Shown one piece after another: positions 16,425 through 23,897 of a stretch of DNA of 41,197 nucleotides. The stretch spans positions 1 to 41,197 of the IMG/VR virus record IMGVR_UViG_3300036791_001008. The stretch is one strand, 5' to 3'. How positions within the stretch are numbered: the first letter of the stretch is position 1; each line of letters opens with the position of its first letter. Position numbers and translations under genes: made by a program. Source of the DNA: a virus. The notes under the pieces are model-generated. The model was not told where the DNA came from. It searched no databases and saw nothing but the letters and a program-made list of their open reading frames with translations.

Positions 16425-16913
16425 CGGATAATGCGGATCTGGCTTCCCGAGAAAAACATTGGACTCGCTCTTCCGCCTGCGCGTGAGGCCACGCAATTCC
16501 TTGCCGCCTGCCTTGTTCCACTTGTGAAACTCCTGTCCCGCCCCCGCGTAATCGCCGGCATTGAGTTTCTTCAACAGCGTTGATTTTCCAAGGTTGCCCT
16601 CGCCGAGGTTGAACGTGAATGAAACCAGGGCATCGAACTGCTCCTGATTCAGCTCGACCTTGACCATTCGTCTTACCGTCTTCTCGAAAATCTCCATGTC
16701 CCTGCGAAAGACATCGTCGCATTCTTCCCGGGTCCATACGGTGTCGGCCGTTATTTTCGGAGGATGATGATTGGTGTGGCCCCAGCCGATGGTCAAAACT
16801 CCGACCGGGTCCTTATAAGACTTGTATTTTCCCTTCCCGTGCGGCTGCAGGCACGATTCGTAATGCTGAACCAGATTCACCCCAGCATCAGACAGCTTCA
16901 GGTCCTTGTTCAT
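16410..16913 (-). CDS. Endolysin, GH24 lysozyme
   Basis: A 167-residue muramidase that cuts the glycan strands of peptidoglycan for host lysis. From the ATG at 16913 (GGAGG seven bases before; an upstream in-frame start at 16943 lacks this), the T4-lysozyme triad is readable: Glu19 in HYESC, Asp35 in YKDPVG, Thr41 in LTIGWGHT. NQEQFDALVSFTFNLG and a basic C-terminal part GLTRRRKSE match the family. There is no signal peptide, so a holin is needed. It is the only minus-strand gene inside the virion block, convergent with the tail-hub gene. Confidence 0.92.
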   Translation of the reverse strand: MNKDLKLSDAGVNLVQHYESCLQPHGKGKYKSYKDPVGVLTIGWGHTNHHPPKITADTVWTREECDDVFRRDMEIFEKTVRRMVKVELNQEQFDALVSFTFNLGEGNLGKSTLLKKLNAGDYAGAGQEFHKWNKAGGKELRGLTRRRKSESNVFLGKPDPHYPSGTK

Positions 16914-16999
16914 GGCACATCCTCCGAGGTCTCTTGCCTGCATTTGCGCTTGTGGTTAATCTCGCATTGTTCACTACCCAATCAAGAATGGAGGATAAT

Positions 17000-17041
17000 A
17001 TGGCTCGCAGAGGACGCAGAGGCCGGCGCAGGCGGAGGTAG
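17000..17041 (+). CDS. Arginine-rich micro-ORF 1 (13 residues)
   Basis: MARRGRRGRRRRR, preceded by GGAGG at 16990-16994. Nine of 13 residues are Arg. It is too short to be recognised by family, but the ribosome site is excellent and it is the first of four adjacent ORFs starting MAR(R/Q). A DNA- or RNA-condensing peptide is the obvious idea; the evidence is composition only. Confidence 0.45.
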   Translation: MARRGRRGRRRRR

Positions 17042-17045
17042 TACC

Positions 17046-17090
17046 TTGGCTCGCCGCCGCAGAGGACATCGCCGCTATCGGCGGAAATGA
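17046..17090 (+). CDS. Arginine-rich micro-ORF 2 (14 residues)
   Basis: A TTG start seven bases after GGAGG (17034-17038) gives MARRRRGHRRYRRK. The first codons are nearly the same as those of the preceding ORF, so the pair looks like a tandem duplication. The TTG start is the main uncertainty. Confidence 0.4.
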   Translation: MARRRRGHRRYRRK

Positions 17091-17093
17091 CCG

Positions 17094-17246
17094 ATGGCAC
17101 GCCAGGGCGTACGCCCAAACAATCTGGCGCGGGCGATCAAGATCAAGAGTTGGAGGAAGCCGAACGAGCTTAACTGGCGCCCTCGGCTTCACTCCTATCG
17201 TATGACTCACACCGGAAATCGGATGCGACGACAGCGGAGGCTGTGA
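17094..17246 (+). CDS. Arginine-rich small protein 3 (50 residues)
   Basis: MARQGVRPNNLARAIKIKSW...RMRRQRRL, with about a quarter Arg. It starts four bases after ORF 2 and its stop overlaps the next ATG (TGATG). Strongly basic, with no cysteine and no acidic cluster. Nucleic-acid binding is likely from charge. Confidence 0.5.
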   Translation: MARQGVRPNNLARAIKIKSWRKPNELNWRPRLHSYRMTHTGNRMRRQRRL

Positions 17247-17425
17247 TGGCACGCCGTGAAATGATAGGACCGCGCAGCGGCGTCGGCATCGGCGCCATGG
17301 GCAGCGGTCACAGAATGCCGCGAAGCGAAGTGCCGGTGCCGCAACGGCGCGGGACTCGAGCCAAAGACTGCAGCCCCCATGAAGCGGGCCAAAGATACCG
17401 GCGCAGCTATCGCCGAGGACGTTGA
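17246..17425 (+). CDS. Arginine-rich small protein 4 (59 residues)
   Basis: MARREMIGPRSGVGIGAMGSGHRMPRSEV...RRSYRRGR. GGAGG lies five bases upstream. Fourth ORF in the series starting with ATGGC(T/A)CGC. It overlaps the nuclease gene by 47 bases in another frame, so translation of its tail is less certain. Confidence 0.45.
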   Translation: MARREMIGPRSGVGIGAMGSGHRMPRSEVPVPQRRGTRAKDCSPHEAGQRYRRSYRRGR

Positions 17426-17867
17426 CGAGGCGCAAAGCGCATTCCCGTGGCTCCCGGATTCGCCTAAACGTCGGGCGCAGCACGGGCCGCAAAGGACGAA
17501 AACACTGACCGAGATCGATCTGCACCGATCGGTGGCGCAGTTTCTTGACTGGTGCCTGGAACCGCCCGCGTTCTACACGACCTTCCCGGCCGGCTGGGAC
17601 AAGATGTCGAAGTCGCGCGCCGGGATGCTGTACGCCGCCGGGCTCAAGGCCGGGATCCCCGATGTTTTGATTTTCTACGACGGCTCCACGTATGCGATCG
17701 AGCTGAAGACGCCCAAGGGCAAGCTGTCGACCGCTCAGAAAAGGACGTTCGATCTCCTTGAGGTGGCCGGTGTGTTCGTTTGCATTTGCCGCAGCGTGGA
17801 CGAGGTCGAGGGCCTCTTGCGCGAGCTGAAAATCCCCTTGCGCGGAACCGTGCAGGCAGCCGAATGA
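17379..17867 (+). CDS. VRR-NUC domain nuclease
   Basis: A 162-residue protein. The N-terminal 45 residues are basic and disordered. The core shows the PD-(D/E)xK nuclease of the VRR-NUC family: GIPDVLIFYDGSTYAIELKTPKGKLSTAQK, with Asp in IPD and Glu-x-Lys in IELK, and a preceding basic KMSKSRAGMLYAAGLK. Such phage nucleases probably act on branched DNA, like Holliday-junction resolvases, before or during packaging. Its start overlaps the arginine-rich ORF. Confidence 0.85.
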   Translation: MKRAKDTGAAIAEDVDEAQSAFPWLPDSPKRRAQHGPQRTKTLTEIDLHRSVAQFLDWCLEPPAFYTTFPAGWDKMSKSRAGMLYAAGLKAGIPDVLIFYDGSTYAIELKTPKGKLSTAQKRTFDLLEVAGVFVCICRSVDEVEGLLRELKIPLRGTVQAAE

Positions 17868-18061
17868 ACCCAGGCGCCACCGAGGAAGTCGGCAAAGTCG
17901 CTGTCGGGATCATCGAATCCCTGAAGCATCAGCCCGCAGTGCTCGCGCTTGTCGTTCTTAATGTGCTGTTCCTCGGGTCTATCTACTTGAGTGTTCGCGG
18001 CTGGCGCACTGATTTGTTGGAACTGCTGTCAAAATGCGTTGGGACCACCCCGACCTTGTGA
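17864..18061 (+). CDS. Small single-span membrane protein
   Basis: A 65-residue protein coupled by ATGA to the nuclease. One hydrophobic helix (AVLALVVLNVLFLGSIYLSV) is preceded by a helix EEVGKVAVGIIESLK and followed by WRTDLLELLSKC. The pattern resembles small membrane proteins of unknown function in rhizobial phages; a holin role is possible. Confidence 0.6.
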   Translation: MNPGATEEVGKVAVGIIESLKHQPAVLALVVLNVLFLGSIYLSVRGWRTDLLELLSKCVGTTPTL

Positions 18062-18068
18062 GGTAGTC

Positions 18069-18299
18069 ATGGCGACGACAAACACCGGCGGCTACATCAC
18101 GCAGCACGATTGCTGGCACTGGCAGCACATTTGGGCATCCCCCTGGACCAAGCAAGTTGGCGGAGGATTACTCCCTGCGACACCACCCCAGGCTGGGTTT
18201 ACCAGAGGCCCGCCCCGGACTACGCTAACCTCGATCGCAGGAAACCCACCCGTGCGGACGGGCAATCCGCCCGTGAGCGTGAGGAACGGCAATGTCTAA
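18069..18299 (+). CDS. Small protein, Trp/His-rich start, Pro/Gly-rich tail
   Basis: A 76-residue protein, MATTNTGGYITQHDCWHWQHIWASPW then a Gly/Pro-rich tail with GNPPVRTGNPPVSVRNGNV. GAGGTAG is upstream. It overlaps the next start by eight bases. Family unknown. Confidence 0.5.
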   Translation: MATTNTGGYITQHDCWHWQHIWASPWTKQVGGGLLPATPPQAGFTRGPPRTTLTSIAGNPPVRTGNPPVSVRNGNV

Positions 18300-18579
18300 G
18301 CAGGACCCGTGGCCGAAAATGGCGGAGTCGCCACCCGCCTGCACACTCACCCCGAACGGCTATCTTAAATCCGATCGCCCGCTGGTCGGGCCGCTGCGCA
18401 TGGGCACGGCCCCCGGTGTCGGGCCCAGAAACAGGCTCGACGACGGAACAATCAACAGTGACTTCGGCACCGACCGGGTTTCGCCGCGCGGTTTCGATCC
18501 GGCCGGCACGAGCAGCACGCGCGGACCCGCGCAGGAGAAATCAACGCGAACCTCGCGTGAGGTCAGGCGGCCGCGATAA
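18292..18579 (+). CDS. Unknown basic, proline-rich protein
   Basis: A 95-residue protein with GAGGAA upstream and coupled starts on both sides (TAATG/ATAATGG region). Rich in Pro, Gly and Arg, probably flexible. It sits before several probable ejection-protein genes. No motif seen. Confidence 0.55.
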   Translation: MSKQDPWPKMAESPPACTLTPNGYLKSDRPLVGPLRMGTAPGVGPRNRLDDGTINSDFGTDRVSPRGFDPAGTSSTRGPAQEKSTRTSREVRRPR

Positions 18580-18968
18580 TGGGCACGGCTCAATTATTAG
18601 CAATCGGTGATCCCAAGGTTTTCCAATTCGACCATGCGATGGATTCGCGCAACTGGATCGGAGTTTGGGAAACAGAACGAGTCGGCTACAGCGCGATCCC
18701 GTATTTGATTGGCAACTTTTACGCCGACCCCTTGCACGACACACCGCAATGGCGACTGTGGCATCAGCAAAGCCACTGGGATACAGTTTATCGTCCGTCC
18801 AAACCGATGGGACCCTTCTCCACCCCTGTTGGACAACCACTATGGATGAGCGGACCAAGCGAACCGAAGCAGCGAGACTGGTGGATATTTGCAAACCACC
18901 AGGAGCACTATCTGGTCGCGCAGAACCAAGCGCAGAACACCTGGGACCTGTACTTTCCGTTTTGGTAA
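18579..18968 (+). CDS. Unknown 129-residue aromatic-rich protein
   Basis: An aromatic-rich protein (WWIFANHQEHY, TWDLYFPFW at the end) with DPKVFQFDHAMDSRNWIGVWE near the start. Its end overlaps the next gene by seven bases. Likely a compact beta domain. It belongs to the virion block; specific role unknown. Confidence 0.6.
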   Translation: MGTAQLLAIGDPKVFQFDHAMDSRNWIGVWETERVGYSAIPYLIGNFYADPLHDTPQWRLWHQQSHWDTVYRPSKPMGPFSTPVGQPLWMSGPSEPKQRDWWIFANHQEHYLVAQNQAQNTWDLYFPFW

Positions 18969-19369
18969 AGCCGCGCCGTTTGGTTTTTTCCGACGTTCCC
19001 TGGATGGTCGAGCTGGCCACGCGCCGGCTCGGCGAGTTCGATCAAATCACCGCCGAGGGTTGGTTCACCACGCAGGTGCTGCCGACGCACGGGCTCTACC
19101 TTCCGATCCGCACCCCGGACGCTTTCCTGATCGCTCTGCTGAATGCGATGCCGTGGAATCTCGCCAAGATGGAAGCGATCGTGTTGCTGCTGGTCACCGA
19201 CGAGGATGCGATCTGGCAGGGCATGCAGTTATTGCGGGCGAGCCTGCACTGGGCCAAAATGCGCAAGGCGGCGCACTGGCGCTATTGGTGGGACGAAGGT
19301 GACGCCGGTGTGCTGGCCCGCCGGATCGGCGCCAAGCTGGACAATCCTCGCTATAGGATCGATCTATGA
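18962..19369 (+). CDS. Unknown protein, possible GNAT-like fold
   Basis: A 135-residue protein from a TTG overlapping the previous stop; the in-frame ATG at 18665 would overlap the previous gene almost completely. The sequence VFSDVPWMVELATRRLGEF, then FLIALLNAMPWNLAKMEAIVLLLVTDEDAIWQGMQLLRASLHWAKMRKA resembles small acetyltransferase-like virion proteins (compare T7 gp13 position), but the acetyl-CoA loop is not clear. It ends in ATGA with the next gene. Confidence 0.55.
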   Translation: MVKPRRLVFSDVPWMVELATRRLGEFDQITAEGWFTTQVLPTHGLYLPIRTPDAFLIALLNAMPWNLAKMEAIVLLLVTDEDAIWQGMQLLRASLHWAKMRKAAHWRYWWDEGDAGVLARRIGAKLDNPRYRIDL

Positions 19370-19791
19370 CAGACATCGTCGGCAGTGCACTCGGAAGCCT
19401 CGCCAGCAATGCGCTGGGTAATTTGTTTGGCAACGCCACGTCGACGGTCGGCGTCCAAAATACGGCGCCGCTGGTGTTCAACGCCGCCCGGCAGGCCGGC
19501 TCGCAAGCCGCAACCAATGTCGAGAACCGTTACGGCACGCTTGGACTCGGTGATTCCACAATGTCGTCGGTGGATGCGTCCGCAGCACGCGGTTTCCCGT
19601 TCGTGTCGGCCGCCAACTCGATCGCCGGCCTCGATCTGAACGCGCAGGAATTCAACGCCAAGGCGGCGCAGCAGTATCAGAACCAGATGCAGCAGCTCGA
19701 CACCGAGCTGCAAAGTTTCCTCGGTGGTCAGGCCGGTGCACAACCGGGCGCAGCGCCGCTGAACCCCTCTGCCTTCACTCCGGGAGCGTAA
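19366..19791 (+). CDS. Probable small internal virion (ejection) protein
   Basis: A 141-residue, Ala/Gly/Asn/Gln-rich protein. It starts with a glycine-zipper-like amphipathic stretch (IVGSALGSLASNALGNLFGNA) that could insert in a membrane, then a helix (AAQQYQNQMQQLDTELQSF). Small ejection proteins such as P22 gp7 have this look and this place before the large ejection proteins. Inference only. Confidence 0.6.
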   Translation: MTDIVGSALGSLASNALGNLFGNATSTVGVQNTAPLVFNAARQAGSQAATNVENRYGTLGLGDSTMSSVDASAARGFPFVSAANSIAGLDLNAQEFNAKAAQQYQNQMQQLDTELQSFLGGQAGAQPGAAPLNPSAFTPGA

Positions 19792-19794
19792 ACC

Positions 19795-21327
19795 ATGAGC
19801 CTCGCCGGCTACGGATACGGCACGGGTACGGGTAGCTCGAGTCTGGACAGCCTGCTCGGCATCACCGGCGGCGGCGGCGGTAATCTTAGCAGCCTCCTCG
19901 GCGGATTTGGCGGCGGTCTCTCCTCCCTAGATTCGCTCGCCGCTATCCAGCAAGTGCAGCCGCCGCCGTTGCAAGACCTGTCCGCCGGAACGTCGCCAAC
20001 CTCTTCCGGCGGCGCGGTAGATCAATTCGGCGAGGCTGCAAGCTCGGCAGGCGGTGATCAATCAGCGATCGGTCAATTGGCCAGTCAGTTGGCATACAAC
20101 CAGCAGGGCGTTGCACAGCAGGGGCAGGATGGTTCGGACACTGGGGGGCCAACCGGGCTGACAGCTGACACCGGCGGCAATCAAGACCCCAATGACCCTG
20201 GTGGCGGATCAGGTTGGGGCGCGGACAAGTCCCTCGGAGTTCCAGATCGTGCGCTTGGCGGAGCCGTAGATGCGACCGGCGGCAATCAGGCCCCGGGACA
20301 AGCCCAGCCGCAGGCGTGGGGCACGCCCGACCCCCGGGTAGCATCGCAGGCTCCTCCGGGGTATCGTCCGGTTTCGGACGCCCCCACCATGCCCGGCGGA
20401 CAGCCCCCTAGTCAGCAAGGTGGTGGCCCCCCGCAGAGCGCCTCCCCAGGGACCGCCCCGGACGCCGGAGGTGGGGGTGCCCGCATTCCGCAAACGGCGC
20501 CCGCCCAGCAGGGTGCCGGCGCCGTGGGCAACATGGGCGGCGCCGCCGGAATTCCGCTGCCTGCGCTCATCCAGGCCCTCATGCGACGGTATCAGGGCCG
20601 CCCGCCGCCCTTCGGTGGCCAGCCCGGCTTTGGCGCTGGCCGCTACGGCTATCCGGGCGGGTTTCCCCAGCGCTTCCTCGGCGGTCGACCGCAGGGCCGT
20701 GCCCCATTTTCGCCACAATCGTCTCGGGCTTTTGTTCCAAAAGAGCCGATGGGAGGTTCCTACGCGCCGCGCGGGCTGGGCGGCGAGCACGGGCCTGTCC
20801 CGCAGGGCCCGAACTACATGCAGCGGCTCTACCGTGGCGAATACCCGCCGGTGGAAAGCCAGATGCACCAGCTCAACACCCCGGCCGGGCCCGTAAAGGT
20901 CAATCCGCTCGCGGCCAACGACTTCCAAGGCTTCACCCGAGATCTGCAGCGCAACGGCTTCCCGTTCGAAAAACCGTGGGGATCCTACAATCGCCGCCGG
21001 ATGCGCTGGTCCAACAACTGGTCGAGCCATGCCTGGGGCACGGCATTCGACATGAACGATTCGTCCGGGGGGATGTCGCCGCGAATGCAGCAGTGGATGC
21101 AGCAAAATCCCGGCTTGTTCCAGCGGCTGATGCGGCAGTGGAACATGTCGCAGCCGCTGCCGGGCCGGGACCCGAATCACATCGAATGGACCGGCCCGAA
21201 CCCGCAATATCATCCGCCGGACACGCAGGCGGCAGGAGGACCGGCAGGTGGTGAGGGTCCCCCGGCCGATGCTCCGGTACAGGATACCGGAACTCCCGAT
21301 ACGGACCCAAATCTGGACACCGCTTAG
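19795..21327 (+). CDS. Virion protein with C-terminal M15-type peptidase domain
   Basis: A 510-residue protein. Residues 1-340 are low-complexity Gly/Pro/Gln/Ser. Residues about 350-470 carry an M15-like zinc peptidase signature: SHAWGTAFD (His412, Asp419) and DPNHIEW (His462, Glu464), the HxxGxAxD plus HxE pattern of D-Ala-D-Ala or L-Ala-D-Glu peptidases. It is probably carried in the virion to open peptidoglycan during DNA entry. It contains the WGADKSLG...DRALGG block (127-156) shared with 4819-6060. Confidence 0.8.
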   Translation: MSLAGYGYGTGTGSSSLDSLLGITGGGGGNLSSLLGGFGGGLSSLDSLAAIQQVQPPPLQDLSAGTSPTSSGGAVDQFGEAASSAGGDQSAIGQLASQLAYNQQGVAQQGQDGSDTGGPTGLTADTGGNQDPNDPGGGSGWGADKSLGVPDRALGGAVDATGGNQAPGQAQPQAWGTPDPRVASQAPPGYRPVSDAPTMPGGQPPSQQGGGPPQSASPGTAPDAGGGGARIPQTAPAQQGAGAVGNMGGAAGIPLPALIQALMRRYQGRPPPFGGQPGFGAGRYGYPGGFPQRFLGGRPQGRAPFSPQSSRAFVPKEPMGGSYAPRGLGGEHGPVPQGPNYMQRLYRGEYPPVESQMHQLNTPAGPVKVNPLAANDFQGFTRDLQRNGFPFEKPWGSYNRRRMRWSNNWSSHAWGTAFDMNDSSGGMSPRMQQWMQQNPGLFQRLMRQWNMSQPLPGRDPNHIEWTGPNPQYHPPDTQAAGGPAGGEGPPADAPVQDTGTPDTDPNLDTA

Positions 21328-21470
21328 AACCTTCTAAGAACTTGTAAAAACATCTTCAAACTCAGATGGTTAAGCACGGTTCCATTCCACAACTAGTTAC
21401 AGATGAAACTAATGTTTTTCCCCCTTTTTGGGATTTTTGGGGACTATCTTTGAGCCGGGAGCCATGACCC
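21328..21470 (+). other. AT-richer intergenic stretch
   Basis: 143 bases without a gene, unusually AT-rich for the virion block. It contains TTCTAAGAA and AACTAGTT palindromes and a T-rich stretch before the next ribosome site. A promoter for the two large genes downstream is possible, but no clear -35/-10 pair is seen. Confidence 0.4.
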
Positions 21471-23897
21471 ATGTCCGACGCAGCTCAATCTGCTCAACCC
21501 CAGGACGGGGACCAACAACAAGACGGGTATCCCGAGAATAGCGATTGGGATCGCATAAAACCCGAGCAAGATGTCGTGCCGCGCGGCATGGCGCATTACG
21601 AATATCAGGGCGCGCAAACGCGGCCGCACACGGAATGGGGCGAGCCGAATCAAGCAAACCAGTTTGCCGATGCCTACGGGCCGGCCATGCCGCAGGGGCC
21701 GTACTGGCCAACCATGCAGCAGGTGCCGCATCTGATGCGCTCAACCATGGGCAACATTGGCACGTTCTCGATCCCGATGCAGCGCAATGCGATTGGGACG
21801 ATGCGGGGAACGCTGGCCTACATGAAGGCCTATCAGGCGGCCCGGCAGAAGAACATCGACGAAGAGCCGGTACGAGAATTGAGAGAGCTGAATCTTCGGC
21901 TATCGAAGCTGCACGAGGAGACCGACGCGACCAACCGCGAATATCGCGACATTCTGGCCGGAACCGATCCAGGCAGCTCCAAGCAGCAGCAACAACTATA
22001 CGCCGCAGCGCTCAAGCACCATGACGATTACATCAGCAATTTGATTGTAGAAGGCAACATGACCTCTGCCATGCATGTCCTGGCCGAGCGCGACAAGTAT
22101 TCGCAGGACTGGCAGAACATGCAGAAGAGTGTTGATGGACATCTGAAAGAGATTGCGGACATCAAAGAGAAGGAAGCACAGGCAGCACTCGCAGACGCAA
22201 GAAGAAAGAAGATCGAGGAGCAAAAGGATGGAACGGCCGACACAGATCCCGAGCAACCCGCTCTGCCTGGACGGATAGTCCCAGAAGACCGCATCCAGCC
22301 CAAGCCGGCCGCGCCGGCGGCCACGGCGCCAACGCCGGAATCGCCATCGGACGCCCCCGCTCCCGCACAGGGGGCCAAGCCTGCGGATTTTGACACGGCT
22401 CCGGCCACTCGTTTCCGTTCTGGACAGCCTGTGCAGCCGGAACCATCACCGCCATCGCCGGGAGAACGTCCTCCCGCGGTCCCCAAGCGTCCCGCTCCGC
22501 CTTCGCAAGGCGCAGCCGAGGTACCGGAGCAACAACAGCAGCAAGGCGCCGCCGAGGAGCCGGAACAACAACCTGTGCGGCTTGCCATGGCGGCCACGGG
22601 CGACACCATGTCAGACGCCCCACCGCCCGAAGCGCAATCCAGGGCGCAGCCGGCCAGTCAGCAAGTGGCGCAGGCCGCGCCCGCAAGGCCCGGAGCAGTA
22701 GCCCCCCTTGAGCCGCCAAAGCCGGGAGCCTCCATGCAGGAATACGCCGATTATCTCGGCAAGATTTACAAGGAAAGCCCCGAACAGATCAAAGCGGACG
22801 CCAATCTGCTCAACGGCAGCCCGCCCAACGCCCGCATCCACAGCGGCGGAGGCACTCAGGACGAAAGGTCAAGGGATCACCAGAAAAACGAGGCTGCAAA
22901 GGCGTATCTCGATTATCACAATGCAAATCTCGGGGATATCGCCAAATCGGTCACCGACTATCGCAAGAAACACCCTGACATGAGTCCCGATGAAGAGAAA
23001 AGATTGCAGGAATGGGGTATCGAGCAAATAGCAGGCGTGAGCCAAGAATTTGCTGGTGATATCCCGAATATTTTGACAGGCAAGAGCCAATTGCGCAGTG
23101 CCACCTACCAAAGCAATTCGTCGTATATGAGAATGAAACGATTGCTTGTTGATTCCCTAGATCCTAACTTCGATGAGAACCGTTTCGTCTGGCGAAGGCA
23201 GGCGGAGCAGAATTTCAATACCGGCGTATGGGGCATGCGCTTGGCCGCCAATGCCATCGCGCTTCAGCACAGCGCTGTATTCTTCAACGCCGTGCAGAAC
23301 CTGGAACCCAGCGATTACAGATTCCTAAACGCGACAAAGAATTGGCTCTCCACCCAGACCGGCAGTCCCAAGGTCGTAGCGCTCCGGGGAGCGGTCCTGG
23401 CCTGGGCGCAGGAAATGGCAAAGTCGTTCCGCGGCAATCAAAGCTCGCTGCGCGAAGTGGAGGAAATCCTCAACAACGTCAGCACATCCAGCTCGCCGGC
23501 ACAGTTCGTCGGATACATCAGAATGATGGACGGGCTGCTGATGGGAGCGATCAACACTGGAAAGGCAGTCTACAACAACGCGACCTACAGCAATCTTACC
23601 GCGGAGCAGATGCTGAGGAAATACACCGGCAGCGACGACGCCATAAGATGGCTGAAAACCATCCAGACGGACGAGGCGAATACTGCTGATTTCCGAAAGG
23701 GCATGTCACGCTACAAGCCCAGCGACCGCTTGAACGATCCGGTGGCGCAGGCCAACGAGAGCGATTCGGCCAAAAAACTCCGGTGGTACCTGGAACACAG
23801 GCATTGGGACGAATCCAGGCAGGGTCCCGACCCCGAAGGTCAGTATCTTGATGCGGTCAGACGGCAGCTTATCCAAGAAGGGTTCCCGGTGCGCTGA
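21471..23897 (+). CDS. Large probable ejection protein
   Basis: An 808-residue protein. Residues about 100-275 are a long charged helical region with coiled-coil character (DEEPVRELRELNLRLSKLHEET, LKEIADIKEKEAQAALADARRKKIEEQ). Residues about 280-420 are Pro/Ala/Gln-rich linker. Residues 430-808 are helical and compact. No transglycosylase motif was found. Size and place match large internal virion proteins that leave the capsid with the DNA. Coupled by TGATG to the next gene. Confidence 0.65.
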   Translation: MSDAAQSAQPQDGDQQQDGYPENSDWDRIKPEQDVVPRGMAHYEYQGAQTRPHTEWGEPNQANQFADAYGPAMPQGPYWPTMQQVPHLMRSTMGNIGTFSIPMQRNAIGTMRGTLAYMKAYQAARQKNIDEEPVRELRELNLRLSKLHEETDATNREYRDILAGTDPGSSKQQQQLYAAALKHHDDYISNLIVEGNMTSAMHVLAERDKYSQDWQNMQKSVDGHLKEIADIKEKEAQAALADARRKKIEEQKDGTADTDPEQPALPGRIVPEDRIQPKPAAPAATAPTPESPSDAPAPAQGAKPADFDTAPATRFRSGQPVQPEPSPPSPGERPPAVPKRPAPPSQGAAEVPEQQQQQGAAEEPEQQPVRLAMAATGDTMSDAPPPEAQSRAQPASQQVAQAAPARPGAVAPLEPPKPGASMQEYADYLGKIYKESPEQIKADANLLNGSPPNARIHSGGGTQDERSRDHQKNEAAKAYLDYHNANLGDIAKSVTDYRKKHPDMSPDEEKRLQEWGIEQIAGVSQEFAGDIPNILTGKSQLRSATYQSNSSYMRMKRLLVDSLDPNFDENRFVWRRQAEQNFNTGVWGMRLAANAIALQHSAVFFNAVQNLEPSDYRFLNATKNWLSTQTGSPKVVALRGAVLAWAQEMAKSFRGNQSSLREVEEILNNVSTSSSPAQFVGYIRMMDGLLMGAINTGKAVYNNATYSNLTAEQMLRKYTGSDDAIRWLKTIQTDEANTADFRKGMSRYKPSDRLNDPVAQANESDSAKKLRWYLEHRHWDESRQGPDPEGQYLDAVRRQLIQEGFPVR

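Noticed and set aside
20209-21213. Minus-strand ORF of 334 residues
   Set aside because: Shadow of the M15-containing gene.
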